NCBI GenBank assembly: GCA_035578155.1
Contig: JAPWDM010000050.1
Location: forward strand, 620,001 to 684,000
Direction: 5' to 3'
DNA: 64,000 bases
Origin: Brachynemurus nebulosus
Taxonomy: Eukaryota > Arthropoda > Insecta > Neuroptera > Myrmeleontidae
Below are positions 10,713-21,046 of this stretch, piece by piece. A program made the position numbers and the translations under genes. Numbering within the stretch: the stretch's first letter is position 1; the number at the start of each line of letters is the position of its first letter. The notes beneath the pieces are model-generated. The model saw only the letters and a program-made list of their open reading frames with translations, did no database searches and was not told where the DNA came from.

Positions 10713-11333
10713 TTTTCTTTGTATTAGCATACTGTGGATTTCTGTTTCCAGTACTCCCTCGGTTACCACCTCGGGCACCTCCGAATGTACCACGACCACC
10801 CACACGTCCTCGCTGACTTGTACTGACTCCTCTTCCTGATTTTACATCACGATTTCTAGCTTTAGCATTCATTGCATCCTCTTTAACCATGTCGATAACT
10901 TCGTCCGGTATTCGTAAATATTTTATGGTACTACCGCGGATATAACATTCTGGCATACGCCAAAACTTGTCACCATCCTAAACAATATATAATTAACTGT
11001 GCACGTAGACCATTACATTTACATTTAAAGGATTTAACTTACTCTTGAGGTACAAATAACTTCTCTAAGGTTAATATTCATCCAATTATCACAGCTAACA
11101 AGATGCCCATTATACGTTTCACCATTTTTAAGTTCAACTAACTAAAAGATTAAAAAGAAATTAATAAGCTTATTTCTACAAAAATTAAAATAATTAGGTA
11201 TTATTAATTATACTTACCATAGGATGGTTTTGCGCTGTTCGCAGAAGTGATAAAGGTAACTACAAAATAAATTTAGAATTTATATATAAAAAAAGAAAAA
11301 TATTATAATCAAATTATTTACAATACTTACCAT
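10708..11333 (-). CDS. LSm4: U6 snRNA-associated Sm-like protein LSm4
   Basis: Subunit of the LSm1-7 (mRNA decapping) and LSm2-8 (U6 snRNA) rings. Exons on the minus strand: 11333-11331 (ATG only, donor gtaagt), 11259-11218 (14 codons), 11141-11043 (33 codons) and 10977-10708 (89 codons plus stop); all phase 0. The spliced product is 137 aa, close to the roughly 139 aa of animal LSm4. It reads [14 protein letters not shown], then the Sm1 motif ([28 protein letters not shown]), then Sm2 ([15 protein letters not shown]), then a Gly/Arg-rich tail with RG repeats typical of LSm4. Identity is very high along the whole Sm fold. The initiator methionine sits alone in its coding exon, so an ORF scan would start it falsely at the methionine before PECYIRG. 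Confidence 0.95.
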
Positions 11334-11510
11334 TTTTTCGAAATTTATAAATAAATTTCAGTGATTTCAAATTTGTGGTACAAATAAAAAAAATAGCAAC
11401 TAGGAAAATAGCTTATTAAAGAATTATAAATAAGCGCTGTCAATAGTCATAAAGTGACAATTGTTCTGTGATGTAAACCATGTAAAGCATAGAGTAATGT
11501 AAACGAATAT

Positions 11511-11800
11511 AAACATAGACCATAGAACGCTAGAAGCAAACTAAAATAAAAAAGTGTAGCTCGCTTGGTGTCATTTGTTGGTCTGTCACAGCTTGAGGCA
11601 TTTAGTCAGTCGGTGTCGGTCACCGAATACACTACGATTGTTATGTATTGTAAGACCATTATTGCTTGAGCTGCACGTTGGTCTGTCTGATAATACGTGT
11701 TTTGTAGTTGTGTGTGTGAATACGCACACAGAAGCAAACATCAAACCAACGCCACTACAAAGAGTGTGTACCTGCACAACATAGTGATGCGAAGTGGAGA
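11511..11800 (+). repeat. Repeat B, uninterrupted copy (empty-site reference)
   Basis: Starts near CATAGAACGCTAGAAGCAAAC and includes TGGTCTGTCACAGCTTGAGGCAT, the GTCGGTGTCGGTCACCGAAT block and a GTGTGAATACGCACAC palindrome. The same sequence recurs at 35352-36547, there split by a Harbinger element at the point reading CTTGAGG here. A third, 3' partial copy lies at about 48120-48285. Open frames on both strands are short and unrelated to known proteins. Confidence 0.75.
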
Positions 11801-12340
11801 GGATGGGCGCATTCGTATCGGCGTTAGCCAAAGTGGCTTGCTCTTACTTTTAGGCACATTACACTTGTTTTGAAGTACGCTTGCCTTACTTTTGAGATAT
11901 TTATATATTCCTGTCTCACTTTCCATGTTCTTGAGAGAAGGGTGAAGGTATGTATATGATGTATACCATGTATACCGAACGCTATTACTTGACTATAAAC
12001 TATGTATGCTAGAATCATCGTATCATAGAGATGTACACGATATGATTTTACTCACAGAGTACTAATTTAAATACAAGAGTAATATTGTACTAGATTTTAG
12101 ATAAAATTTCTTGTTAATACAATAATACGTGAAAGTTGTTAAAAAATGTGTTGTTAATTATTTAGAATTTAGCTAATTCACTTGAATGAATTTTTTTAAT
12201 GAAAATAAGTTGCGTTTTTAACGACAATAGGAATATTTTATTGGAACGAGAAAAAATTAAAAAATAAAATAACAAAAAATTCTCATATAATTTTTATCTG
12301 TATAAATTGAATTACATATATAATTCATTTTATTTATTTC

Positions 12341-12377
<37 letters not shown>

Positions 12378-13062
12378 TTTTTTATTATACAATAAGAATT
12401 GTACAAAATTTTGATAAGAATTGAATGTAAAATGTTGAAATGGTAAAAATTTTAATAGGTATAAAGAAATTATCATTATGAATACAATTTTGCTCGTCAT
12501 TGGCCTGGCCTTTACATAAGTTATTAAAACTATTCATTCATGTAAACTATCACATTATAATACATTTATCGTGTATTGTTTGAACTGGAAGTAGCTTAGC
12601 TACGAATAAATTTGTAAAATTGATCATATTTTATCCAACTTTTTTGAGAAAAAAAATAGTTTTATGAGCCTTATACTTTGTATTATTTTTTAATGAAAAA
12701 AAAAAAAACCGATCCCACTGGCCTATCTTTTTCGTAAAAATTAAAAGCCGGAATCACGCGGTTTTGACACTATTTTAAAAAATTGTGCCCGTCATTTTCA
12801 GCAAGAAATGTGGTAAATCACATAATGAATGTTTTCCATTTACGAAACACAGACAACACAGTGCATTTTTTTTGCACAAAAAACTAATTTTTTTTAAATT
12901 TTAACCTTTTATTTGCTTTTAGATGCAAGTAAAAGATTAGTTTTGCAAATAAAATTTAAAAAAATTTAGCCTTTTTGTCAAAAGAAGAAAATGCATTGTG
13001 TCACAGTGTTCTCTAAATGGAACATACTCTATACGTCAACTGTCAGGATAATAACTTCTGAT
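11801..13062. other. AT-rich intergenic region with foldback and trinucleotide run
   Basis: A (TTA)n run lies at 12341-12375. An imperfect palindrome at about 12820-13030 pairs CCATTTACGAAACACAGAC with the reverse of GTTCTCTAAATGG, and ACAGTGCATTTT with the reverse of AAAATGCATTGTG. No gene is seen. Confidence 0.5.
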
Positions 13063-13430
13063 AGCTGCTAAATCCAACGTCAACCATAGTCAAATCTTTA
13101 TTTTATAGAAAAAAATTATTAATTGATACAATTTCTTATACAGTGCACATCTTAATTAATAAAATAAGTGTTTCTAGTAATAATTTAACATGATTAATTT
13201 TTAAAAAATTTTAGATGTAGTACTCGATTTGACTGGGTATCATCCTTAAATCCAACGCCAACCATCCCAATTATAGTCTAATTAAATCTTTATTTTATAG
13301 AAAAAATTTATTAATTGATATAATTTCTTATAAAGTACGCATTTTAATTCATAAAATAAGTGTTTCTATATTAATATTATGATTAATTTTAAAAAAATTT
13401 CAGTTGTACTACTCGATTTAATTGGGGGCA
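13063..13430 (+). repeat. Tandem duplication of about 180 bp upstream of ZnF-2
   Basis: The unit starts AAATCCAACGyCAACCAT and ends TAGTACTCGATTTGACTGGG in copy 1, TACTACTCGATTTAATTGGG in copy 2, with about 85% identity by eye. Each unit ends in a T-rich tract and an AG that could serve as a splice acceptor just before the shared TACTCGATTT phrase. Copy 2 ends 56 bp before the ZnF-2 ATG, so the duplication may affect the ZnF-2 5' leader or promoter. Confidence 0.7.
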
Positions 13431-13485
13431 TACATCCTTTAAAACCCTTAAAACTACACGAACTACACTTCGGAGAACAAAGAAA

Positions 13486-14871
13486 ATGGAAAATACAGGA
13501 TCTACTTCAGTAATTGAAACATTTGCTGTTAAAATAAAAGAGGGGGAAAATTTACAGAATGTCCATAACTCATTTGAAAAAGAAATAAAATTGGAACGGG
13601 GAGAAAGTAATACCGATGATTCATTGAGAAGTTTACATACGGAAATTAAATTAGAAGATGATGAAGAGGATATGCTAACAGAAAAAAACGTTTTATTTGG
13701 CGAAAATTCAGAAATATCTAATACCGAGAGCGTCACTGAGCAAACACATGAAAATATACAAACAGGAAAAGATTCACTTAAATGCAATGTTTGTTTGAAA
13801 ACATTTTCTCGTTCAAGCCATTTGAGTCAACATAAAAGAATACATACAGGATATAGACCATTTAAATGTAATATGTGTCTGAAAACATTTTATCAAAGAG
13901 GCGATTTATTAAGGCATAAAAGAACACATACTGGCGAAAAACCATACAAATGCAATCTATGTTTGAAAACGTTTGTCCAGTTAAGCCATTTAAATAGACA
14001 CGAGAGAACACATACAAAAGAAAAACCATTCAAGTGTGATGTATGTTTAAAAACATTTTCTGATCCATCTTCGTTACGGAGACATGAACGAACGCATACA
14101 GGAGAGAAATCATTTAAATGTGACATATGTTTTCAAACATTTTCTCTGTTACAGTATTTGAAAGGACATGTAAGAATACATACAGGAGAAAAACCATTCA
14201 AGTGTGATGTATGTTTTAAAACATTTTCTGAATCAGGTAATTTAAAAACACATGAAAGAATACATATTACAGGAGAAAAACCATTCAAATGTGATATATG
14301 TTTTAAAACATTTTCTCACTCAAATAGTTTAACGGATCATAAAAGAATTCATACAGGAGAAAAACCATTTAAATGTGATATATGTTTTAAAACATTTTCA
14401 CAGTCAGGCTCTTTGAAATTACATGAAAGAACACATACAGGAGAAAAACCATTCAAGTGTGATATATGTTTTAAAACATTTTCTCTGTCAGGTAATTTAA
14501 AAACACATGAACGAATACATATTACAGGAGAAAAACCATTCAAATGTGATATATGTTTTAAAACATTTTCTCACTCAAATAGTTTAAAGGATCATAAAAG
14601 AATACATACAGGAGAAAAACCATTTAAATGTGATATATGTTTTAAAACATTTTCACAGTTAGGCTCCTTGAAAACACATGAAAGAACACATACAGGAGAA
14701 AAACCATTCAAGTGTGATGTATGTTTAAAAACATTTTCTGATCCATCGTCTTTACGGAGACATGAACGAGCACATACAGGAAGAAAATCATTCAAATGTG
14801 ATATATGTTTTAAAACATTTTCTCATTCAAATAGTTTGAACGTACATGTCAAAAAACAACATAATATTTAA
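13486..14871 (+). CDS. ZnF-2: C2H2 zinc-finger protein with 13 fingers
   Basis: Single-exon gene, 461 aa, paralog of ZnF-1: the first 30 residues and the [10 protein letters not shown]...EDMLTE..VLFGEN segment align between them. The acidic N-terminus has two IKLE motifs fitting the SUMO consensus. From about residue 97 there are 13 C2H2 fingers with CFKTFS/CLKTFS signatures. Fingers 6-8 and 9-11 are a near-identical three-finger duplication, and each copy carries the same odd linker after its first finger, ITGEKP instead of TGEKP (one residue longer). Fingers 4 and 12 are also near copies. The last finger ends H-x4-H and the protein stops soon after, as in ZnF-1. Probably a nuclear regulator. 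The start is fixed by the conserved MEN-G-STSV opening. Confidence 0.93.
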   Translation: MENTGSTSVIETFAVKIKEGENLQNVHNSFEKEIKLERGESNTDDSLRSLHTEIKLEDDEEDMLTEKNVLFGENSEISNTESVTEQTHENIQTGKDSLKCNVCLKTFSRSSHLSQHKRIHTGYRPFKCNMCLKTFYQRGDLLRHKRTHTGEKPYKCNLCLKTFVQLSHLNRHERTHTKEKPFKCDVCLKTFSDPSSLRRHERTHTGEKSFKCDICFQTFSLLQYLKGHVRIHTGEKPFKCDVCFKTFSESGNLKTHERIHITGEKPFKCDICFKTFSHSNSLTDHKRIHTGEKPFKCDICFKTFSQSGSLKLHERTHTGEKPFKCDICFKTFSLSGNLKTHERIHITGEKPFKCDICFKTFSHSNSLKDHKRIHTGEKPFKCDICFKTFSQLGSLKTHERTHTGEKPFKCDVCLKTFSDPSSLRRHERAHTGRKSFKCDICFKTFSHSNSLNVHVKKQHNI

Positions 14872-14908
14872 AAAAAAAAAAAAATAGAAAAATTTATATA
14901 TACATCTA

Positions 14909-14960
14909 CAGTAAAACCTCACTAATTCGACCTAATGTGAACCCCGAAATAGCGAAAATT
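14909..14960 (+). mobile_element. Possible pogo/Tigger-like element end
   Basis: After a TA, the sequence reads CAGTAAAACCTCACTAATTC, resembling the CAGTnnA-type ends of pogo-like elements. It is close in style to the complete pogo-like MITE at 24632. No matching right end was found nearby, so this may be a truncated copy. Confidence 0.3.
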
Positions 14961-15202
14961 CCGAATTATGGAATACTTCTAAAATCACATGCAATTCTCC
15001 TTTTACGAACATCGTGTAATTAATTTAGTTAAAGTACTATCACAGTGTGATCGGCTGAAAAATAGTCAATTTTTGCAATTTTTTTTTTCGGATGGATAGA
15101 ATGGGGGAATAGGGATAAATTTTTTTTATTCATTTTTACGTATTTTTTATAATTAATTTTTTTTAAAAAGTGTCTTTAAAAAAGGACATTGGTGCCCACA
15201 AT

Positions 15203-15734
15203 TAGAGCTTGGATACCAATATTCCGGTACTACCGAAAAACCGGAATACCGGAAATTTTTAAACGTTTTGTAAAACCGGTATTAAAATTTCAAATACCGG
15301 TATTTCGGTTTCGGTATTAACAAAATCAAATACTTTATATATTACATATTTTGAATATTTTTTTACGTTAGATTTACAACATAATTTTATTACAATGTCT
15401 TTAATTTTGTTTAATGTTTTCCATATGTGCAGATGACCAGATATCTTATACTTATTCATATTTTTTCATAATTCTGGAATATTTTTAAGTATTTTTCTAT
15501 AAGAAAAAATACAAAATTATGTATTTAAATTTTTAAAATCCAAAGATGATGTAGTTTGTTATTATTACTGTTACTAATTAATTTTATTAAATGATTTTTA
15601 ATGTTCTTTCCTTTTTTCTACACTATCTTCATTCAATACCGAAAAAATACCGAAATACCAGAATTCCGGTATTTTAAATGCTAATACCGAATAAATACCG
15701 GTATTATAAAAAGACACCGGTATTCCAAGCCCTA
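15203..15734. mobile_element. Family D hAT-type MITE, copy 1, 8-bp duplication CCCACAAT
   Basis: Ends are TAGAGCTTGGATACCAATAT and the reverse of TAGGGCTTGGAATACCGGTG. The identical octamer CCCACAAT flanks both sides (15195-15202 and 15735-15742). Subterminal sequence is dense in ACCGGTATT/AATACCGG motifs. The interior is A/T-rich with no intact frame. TAGGG-type ends with 8-bp duplications are diagnostic of hAT transposition. Other copies: 33992-35110 and a left-end fragment at 49820. Confidence 0.92.
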
Positions 15735-15819
15735 CCCACAATTAAAAGGAAAAAATCAAATAGATTATCAATCTGTAAGTAAGCCGCTATGTTCCTATGG
15801 GAGCTTTTTTTTTTATTAA

Positions 15820-16082
15820 ACACTTAACATTGTTCAACGCACTGCATTATCATAAGTTCTGTGTTCGTTGTATAGAACTTGGATCCGAAATGTTTTGATG
15901 AGCCAGACGGTATACAATATCAATATCATACATAATAAATTATATACTGTATAATAGTAATAATAAATATTTAATTGTATAAAATTAATTGATGTCAAAT
16001 TTATTTAAACATCCAATTTTTTCTTGGCTAACGACAAATCTCATATGAATTGGAATTAGCAATAAATATACATTGGCATGTA
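15820..16082 (+). repeat. Repeat N, uninterrupted copy
   Basis: Aligns with 24521-25213 in direct orientation (shared ACTTAACATTGTTCAACGCA, TATACTGTATAATA, CATATGAATTGGAATTAGCA). This copy lacks the 404-bp pogo-like insert found in the other, and so shows the empty site at CATACATAATAAATTATATA. Confidence 0.8.
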
Positions 16083-16148
16083 ATTTAACCATTAGAGTGC
16101 TGAGGAGCGCGATGGCGCCCTTTATTGTTTGGATCAAAATAGAGTGTT

Positions 16149-16377
16149 TACTGGCGACGCAAAGATTACGCGAGCGCCCCTGGTTTTTTAAATTAGAAGC
16201 TGTATCAAGTAAAAATTTTTGTATACGTTTAATTATCGATAGAAAAATGTATTATACAAATTATGCGCGGATTACTAAATTTTATATCGCACATTAATCG
16301 TATACATATATTTTTACTTGATGTTAGTTCTAATTTTACCACCAGAGGCGCGAGTGAGAATCTCTGCGTAGCCAATA
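16149..16377. mobile_element. Family K MITE, about 230 bp, copy 1
   Basis: Ends TACTGGCGACGCAAAGATTA and the reverse of TATTGGCTACGCAGAGATTC; the whole element is nearly palindromic. A second copy in the opposite orientation lies at 47476-47704. Ends bounded by TA suggest a Tc1/mariner-type TA target, but a clean duplication cannot be separated from the terminal TA. Confidence 0.75.
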
Positions 16378-16967
16378 ATAAGAGTCTAGACATCGGCCAT
16401 TATAAATAAATATTTGCGTTTCGTATGGAAAATACAATTGTTAATTTACACACACTATTACTTAACTGACAGGAGAATATTTGTGCTACCACTACTAGTT
16501 TGATTTGATGTGTCTCATTATTTTGAAAAAGTGAACGATTATTTTCCCTATAAACGACCAGCATATGGCTGGTGTCTAGACTCTTTATTATATGGACCCT
16601 AGGCCAAAAGTGCGGCGCTTCACATATGATCGCGCCACAGATAACTCCTGTATTCTGTGGTGTTAACTAATACGGTGATTTCCGCGATTTCCTTAAAAAA
16701 AAATAGGTAACGTGGTAATGAATAATGATCGTATTCCATTACAAAAAATATTACACAGTGCATGACACTGTTACACTATGTCTACTTTTCTCACTAATGG
16801 AACATCAACTTCTATTGTGTTTCTGCAGAGTGCAGCATAGACAAAGTTATCAGATTTAAAGAAAAATAGATTCAGTCTGCTTGGTATACTTTCCATGATT
16901 CCCAATTACATATATAATTTAATTAAAAGCAGTTAAAAGGTTAATTTTGCAATAAAATTTAAGGTAA

Positions 16968-17265
16968 TTATGCAGAAGCCCGGCTCCACCTATTTTTGGC
17001 TCTAAAAGAAAAACTACTGCTCCGATTTTAATGATTATTTTTTTAAAATGTTCGTCATTGCGGCGGATTAGTTTAAAAAAATACTACAACTCGATATCGA
17101 TAATGGAAAGGTTGGGAAACTGTTTTAAAATTTAAAAAATTCAATTTTTTCAAATTTTCTTTTGTCATTTTGTGTGTCTGCGTTTGTATGAATTTTTGAG
17201 TGCATCTTTCGATAAAATAGACCAAAATAAACATTTTTTAAAGAATAAAAAAAATCGATGTCTTT
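16968..17265 (+). mobile_element. Family H element, left part only
   Basis: Starts AAGGTAATTATGCAGAAGCC and follows the left arm of the element at 63237-64000 (GGCTCCACCTATTTTTGGCT, then the ATCGATAATGGAAAGG-type block), but lacks the matching right arm. It is a truncated copy. Confidence 0.7.
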
Positions 17266-17898
17266 AGTAACCAGTCCTGTCGTCAGACTGACATCAGATC
17301 TACGTACTTAGGTCTACATTACCCTTCGTCAGATTGACGTCCATCTGCGCCGTTTCTGACGAATATACAGACAGCAGACTGTCGACAGAGTCTGTCGACA
17401 AAAAATCATGTAAGGTTATAAGCTTACATGATTTTTTTAAACTGAATCTGTAACAAAATAACCTTAAAATGTAAGAAAATTGTTTCATTTTTAAACGTTT
17501 AATAAAACTATATTCGTCAATAACTGAAAAACTTATAATTTTCAAGTTTTGTTTAATAATAAGAACTACTCTCATCTTTTTTATTATATATACATATGAT
17601 GAATATGTAATGTTTTTAACAAATTTGTACATATTTTGTAGAATCTGGTAAATAGAAATCGTAATCAGTACTCTCCTTGAAAAAATCAAACAAGTATTTA
17701 ACAAAAAAAAATACTTTTTCTTAAAGAAAATAGTAAAAGTATGTACAAATACCGTCCTGATAAACAGATATATTTGTCCACTATGAGCGCTGTAGTCGAT
17801 TTTTGTACCCCCTCCAGGCAAAAGCTCATAGCTAATAATAAAACAATGTAGTATTATTATAAGATGGAGATCTTACTTATATGAGAGGAATTGAGCTT
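17266..17898. other. Intergenic spacer with small palindromes
   Basis: Holds repeated GTCAGACTGAC / GTCAGATTGACGTC / CTGTCGACAGAGTCTGTCGAC phrases (17283-17402) and a short AATCATGTAAG...CTTACATGATT palindrome. A minus-strand frame across 17300-17821 is A/T driven with no recognisable domain and is not called. Confidence 0.45.
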
Positions 17899-18210
17899 CT
17901 TACGTTTAGCCAACACAAAATTAAAAAAGTTAAAATTTTAACTTTTCTTCTATGCCAATCGTTTGTGAATTGTTTGTGAATGTTTGTGACACTTTTAAAT
18001 TTGTTTGTGACTAATTAGTTTATTAGTTATTAATTTGTTAATTATGAGCTTACGATTAGCCAACACTTTTTAAAAATTGATTGTAATATAGGCTTCCAGG
18101 TACTCAGTCGATCGGAAATTGTTTGTGAATTCTAAATATGTTCATAAAAACGTTTGTGACGGCGTAGTTTTTATTAAAAAAATTAGTATATTTTGCTCAA
18201 ATTTACAGTC

Positions 18211-18896
18211 TAGGGTTGGGCGAAGGGTGATAATAATCGACGTTTCGACTATCGATGTTTTTTTGAAAAAACATCGATGTTTTTGGTCGATTTTTTTAAA
18301 AGTCGAAACATCGATGGTTGACGAAATTTACTGAACCATCGACATCGTCGAGCCGACCGGAAGTAAATTAATTTTTTGTTTCATTTCATTTTGTTTCAGT
18401 TTTCATTACTAAAATCAATTATTTTATTTATTTAAATAAAGAAAAATTTCAAGTATTGCTATTGTATGTCTGTTTTAACCTCGTCACTACCGATGTACAA
18501 TAATATATTGTACATCAAATTTAGGTTATGTTAACATGATTTTTTAATTGAGAAATAATTAAAAATTTTATATCATTTAAATTTACTAAACTACGCTTAT
18601 TTAAAGACGTAAGATTAAAAAATTTAGTTACAATAAACGCTTGTTTAAATTTTTGTCCAGTATGCTGGACAAAAGTATACCCATTGACGTAAAAAATTTT
18701 TAAAAATCAGTAGCGAAGAAGTTAAATATAATATTTTCAAATTTTCGTGCTCGTTTTCAGCATCGATGCCAAAGGTCGATGTTTCGATATAATATTTATA
18801 ATAACATGGATGCGATGGTTTGATGGCAAAAAATTAAAAAAATCGGTAGTCCGATGTCGATGTTTTTTACCGACATCGACCATCCCGCCCATCCCT
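18211..18896. mobile_element. hAT-like element F inside E
   Basis: Ends TAGGGTTGGGCGAAGGGT and the reverse of TAGGGATGGGCGGGATGG. Subterminal sequence is full of GACATCGATG/CATCGATG-type motifs. The TAGGG ends suit the hAT superfamily, but the flanking octamers (TTACAGTC and GTGAGTAT) do not match, so one border may have been lost when the next element arrived 18 bp away. No intact transposase. Confidence 0.6.
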
Positions 18897-18914
18897 AGTG
18901 AGTATACTCCCAAC

Positions 18915-20010
18915 CAGTGTTGCCGATCAGCAGAGTCGTAAAGTCCCGAAAAATGTGACGAAATTTCCCGATTTCGGGAAATAAATTTATGGAAATTCCC
19001 GCCTTATTCCCGATTATAATTTTAATTAAAATTATGAATTAAAAACCCTAAATTATTGTTCTATACCAGAAAATACCAAGGAAAATTATGAAAATTGGGA
19101 TTCCTGTGAGATAATAATTATTTTTATTGGAATTATTTAGTAAGTAAGCAAAATTGACAAAAAATAATTTTATTGAAAAATTTACATTTTATGATTTTAT
19201 AATGTTATATAACTATAATTAGTATAAATGTAAAATATAGTGCTTACGATATGCTAATTTAGTAAAATTATTGCCGGCGTTCGCCAAAAAGTTTTGCTAG
19301 AGCTTTGACCGTTACAAACCAGAGGACTCTGATTCAAAAAAGTTAATACATACACGATGAATATTTAGTAGTATAGCTCCTTAAATGATTAAGACGAATT
19401 AACTCGTCATGCAATATGGTGGCTCAAAACGCTGTGATCTGTATATATTCACTGGTACAGGTGCCGCCATCTGTGACATATTTTCCGAAATACGGTATAA
19501 TTCTAAATAATGTTCAATTTTGTCAACATAGTTTAGTATAATTTATATTTTATAAATTCTAAGGGTTCACTTTTTTGATGTTAGGATCTTTTTTTTCTTT
19601 TTCTTTTTTTGTAACCTCTTTTATTATACTTATCACTGGCCGTACAAAATCCGGCATTTTCAGACAAAAAAATTTCTCCATATAGTTTGTTTAAAAGGGA
19701 TAGTCACATTTAAAAATTATGGAATAAAAACAGTAACTAAGAAATTGTATGTAGTTTTAATATTTGATGTATGTTAACTTTTTAATCAGCGGTCCAAGCT
19801 TCGTTGCGTAACGTTAGGGTAATAAGATTTTTTTGGCGAACGCCAGCGATAATTTTACTAAATTATCATCAACTTTTCAGATAATTATAAAATGTAATAA
19901 TAATTTAAAATTTCCCGAAAATTTCCCGAATTAACACAATCCCCGATTTTTTCCCACCAGTAGTTAAAATTTCCCAAAATCGGGAAATTTCCCGCAAATC
20001 GGCAGCACTG
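18915..20010. mobile_element. hAT-like element G inside E, with an inner inverted-repeat insert
   Basis: Ends CAGTGTTGCCGATCAGCAG and the reverse of CAGTGCTGCCGATTTGCGGG. TCCCAAC occurs directly left of it (18908-18914) and 2 bp right of it (20013-20019), consistent with a slightly eroded target duplication. Subterminal regions hold repeated CGGGAAATTTCCCG palindromes. Inside, about 19250-19870 has its own inverted ends (TTAGTAAAATTATTGCCGGC / reverse), which looks like a further insertion. Confidence 0.7.
19360..19515 (+). repeat. About 155-bp block shared with 50710-50860 (inverted)
   Basis: Holds GATTAAGACGAATTAACTCG, CATGCAATATGGTGGCTC, ATATTCACTGGTACAGGTGC and CGCCATCTGTGACA. The other copy has all of these in reverse order on the other strand. 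The block contains a GAGTTAACTC-type palindrome. It lies in the inner insert of element G, so the insert is itself a repeat family. Confidence 0.7.
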
Positions 20011-20391
20011 CGTCCCAACATAATAAAAAATAAACGTCTTGCATTGTCACTACAAGATTACTTATAGTTACACTAGAGGGCATTAATGTATATGTGTAGG
20101 AAAAGTTATATTTATTTTTCATTTTCTTTTGGAAAAAAAGCATTCACAAACGTTTTTATGAACATATTTAGAATTCACAAACAATTTCCGATCGACTGAG
20201 TACCTTGAAGACTATATTACAATCAATTTTTAAAGTGTTGGCTAATCGTAAGTTTATAATTAACAAATTAATAACTACTAAACTAATTAGTCACAAACAA
20301 ATTTAAAAGTGTCACAAACATTCACAAACGATTGGCATAGAAGAAAAGTTTTAATTTTAACCTTTTGAATTTTGTGTTGGCTAATCGTAAG

Positions 20392-21046
20392 AGGGTGAGG
20401 AATAGACAAAATTGGTCAGGAAAATGGTAAATATAAGGCTTTCTTTTTTTACCACTCGCGGCGTTAATAATGATCGAATACTAATGTGAATAAAACAGAT
20501 AAAACAGAATGTAACTACAGTACTTATATGGAAACACGTCGGGACTGGGGAAGTGACTGTTTCCATTTCAGAATCACCAATGTCGGTTGATGATATTTAA
20601 TAATAAGGAAATACATAGAAATTACATATGTATGAAATAAACTCTTATAGTTTAAATTACTTTGTACGGCGGATATCCAATGGTACTGACTCCGATTTTA
20701 CATAGTGACGTATTATATAATAATATACAATGTAAATTATGCGACGCAAAATAAAAATTGTTAAGTTTATTTTAAAAACGATCGAAAAACCCACTTTATA
20801 ACTGAGTTGAACATTGAAAAAGATTCCAGAAGATTCTATTCAAAAGCTGACAAAGATAATATAGAAGCTCGCGTTTCCATTTGAGAGTGTTCCATGCATG
20901 TTCCATGTGAGAATAAGTACTGTACCGCTTTCGTATCCGACGAACACGAGTGCCATCTTTGATTTAGACACTTTTTTGAATACATTGAGTTTCGTCTCCT
21001 TGTCTAATTTCCATAAATAAAACCACAAATAAAACAGAAATTTATA
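20392..21046. other. 5' flank of ZnF-3
   Basis: Contains no exon that I can support. The ZnF-3 leader probably lies in the last 100-200 bp, which are A/T rich. A minus-strand frame at 20840-21244 is the shadow of ZnF-3 exon 1. Confidence 0.4.

Larger units (their letters stand above)
17899..20391. repeat. Composite element E: about 255-bp inverted arms enclosing two other elements
   Basis: The left arm (17899-18155) and right arm (20138-20391) are reverse complements, sharing CTTACGnTTAGCCAACAC, GCCAATCGTTTGTGAA, GGTACTCAGTCGATCGGAAA and TATGTTCATAAAAACGTTTG. The CTTACGATTAGCCAACAC end motif recurs inside each arm (about 18047 and 20240), so the ends are themselves repeated. Two separate inverted-repeat elements (18211-18896 and 18915-20010) sit between the arms, leaving little sequence belonging to E itself. 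No transposase is recognised. The superfamily is unknown. Confidence 0.75.

Noticed and set aside
17300..17821. 173-aa minus-strand open frame
   Set aside because: Composition is A/T driven (F, I, K, S, Y), with no domain, no splice or start context, and it crosses repeated GTCAGACTGAC phrases. Probably chance.
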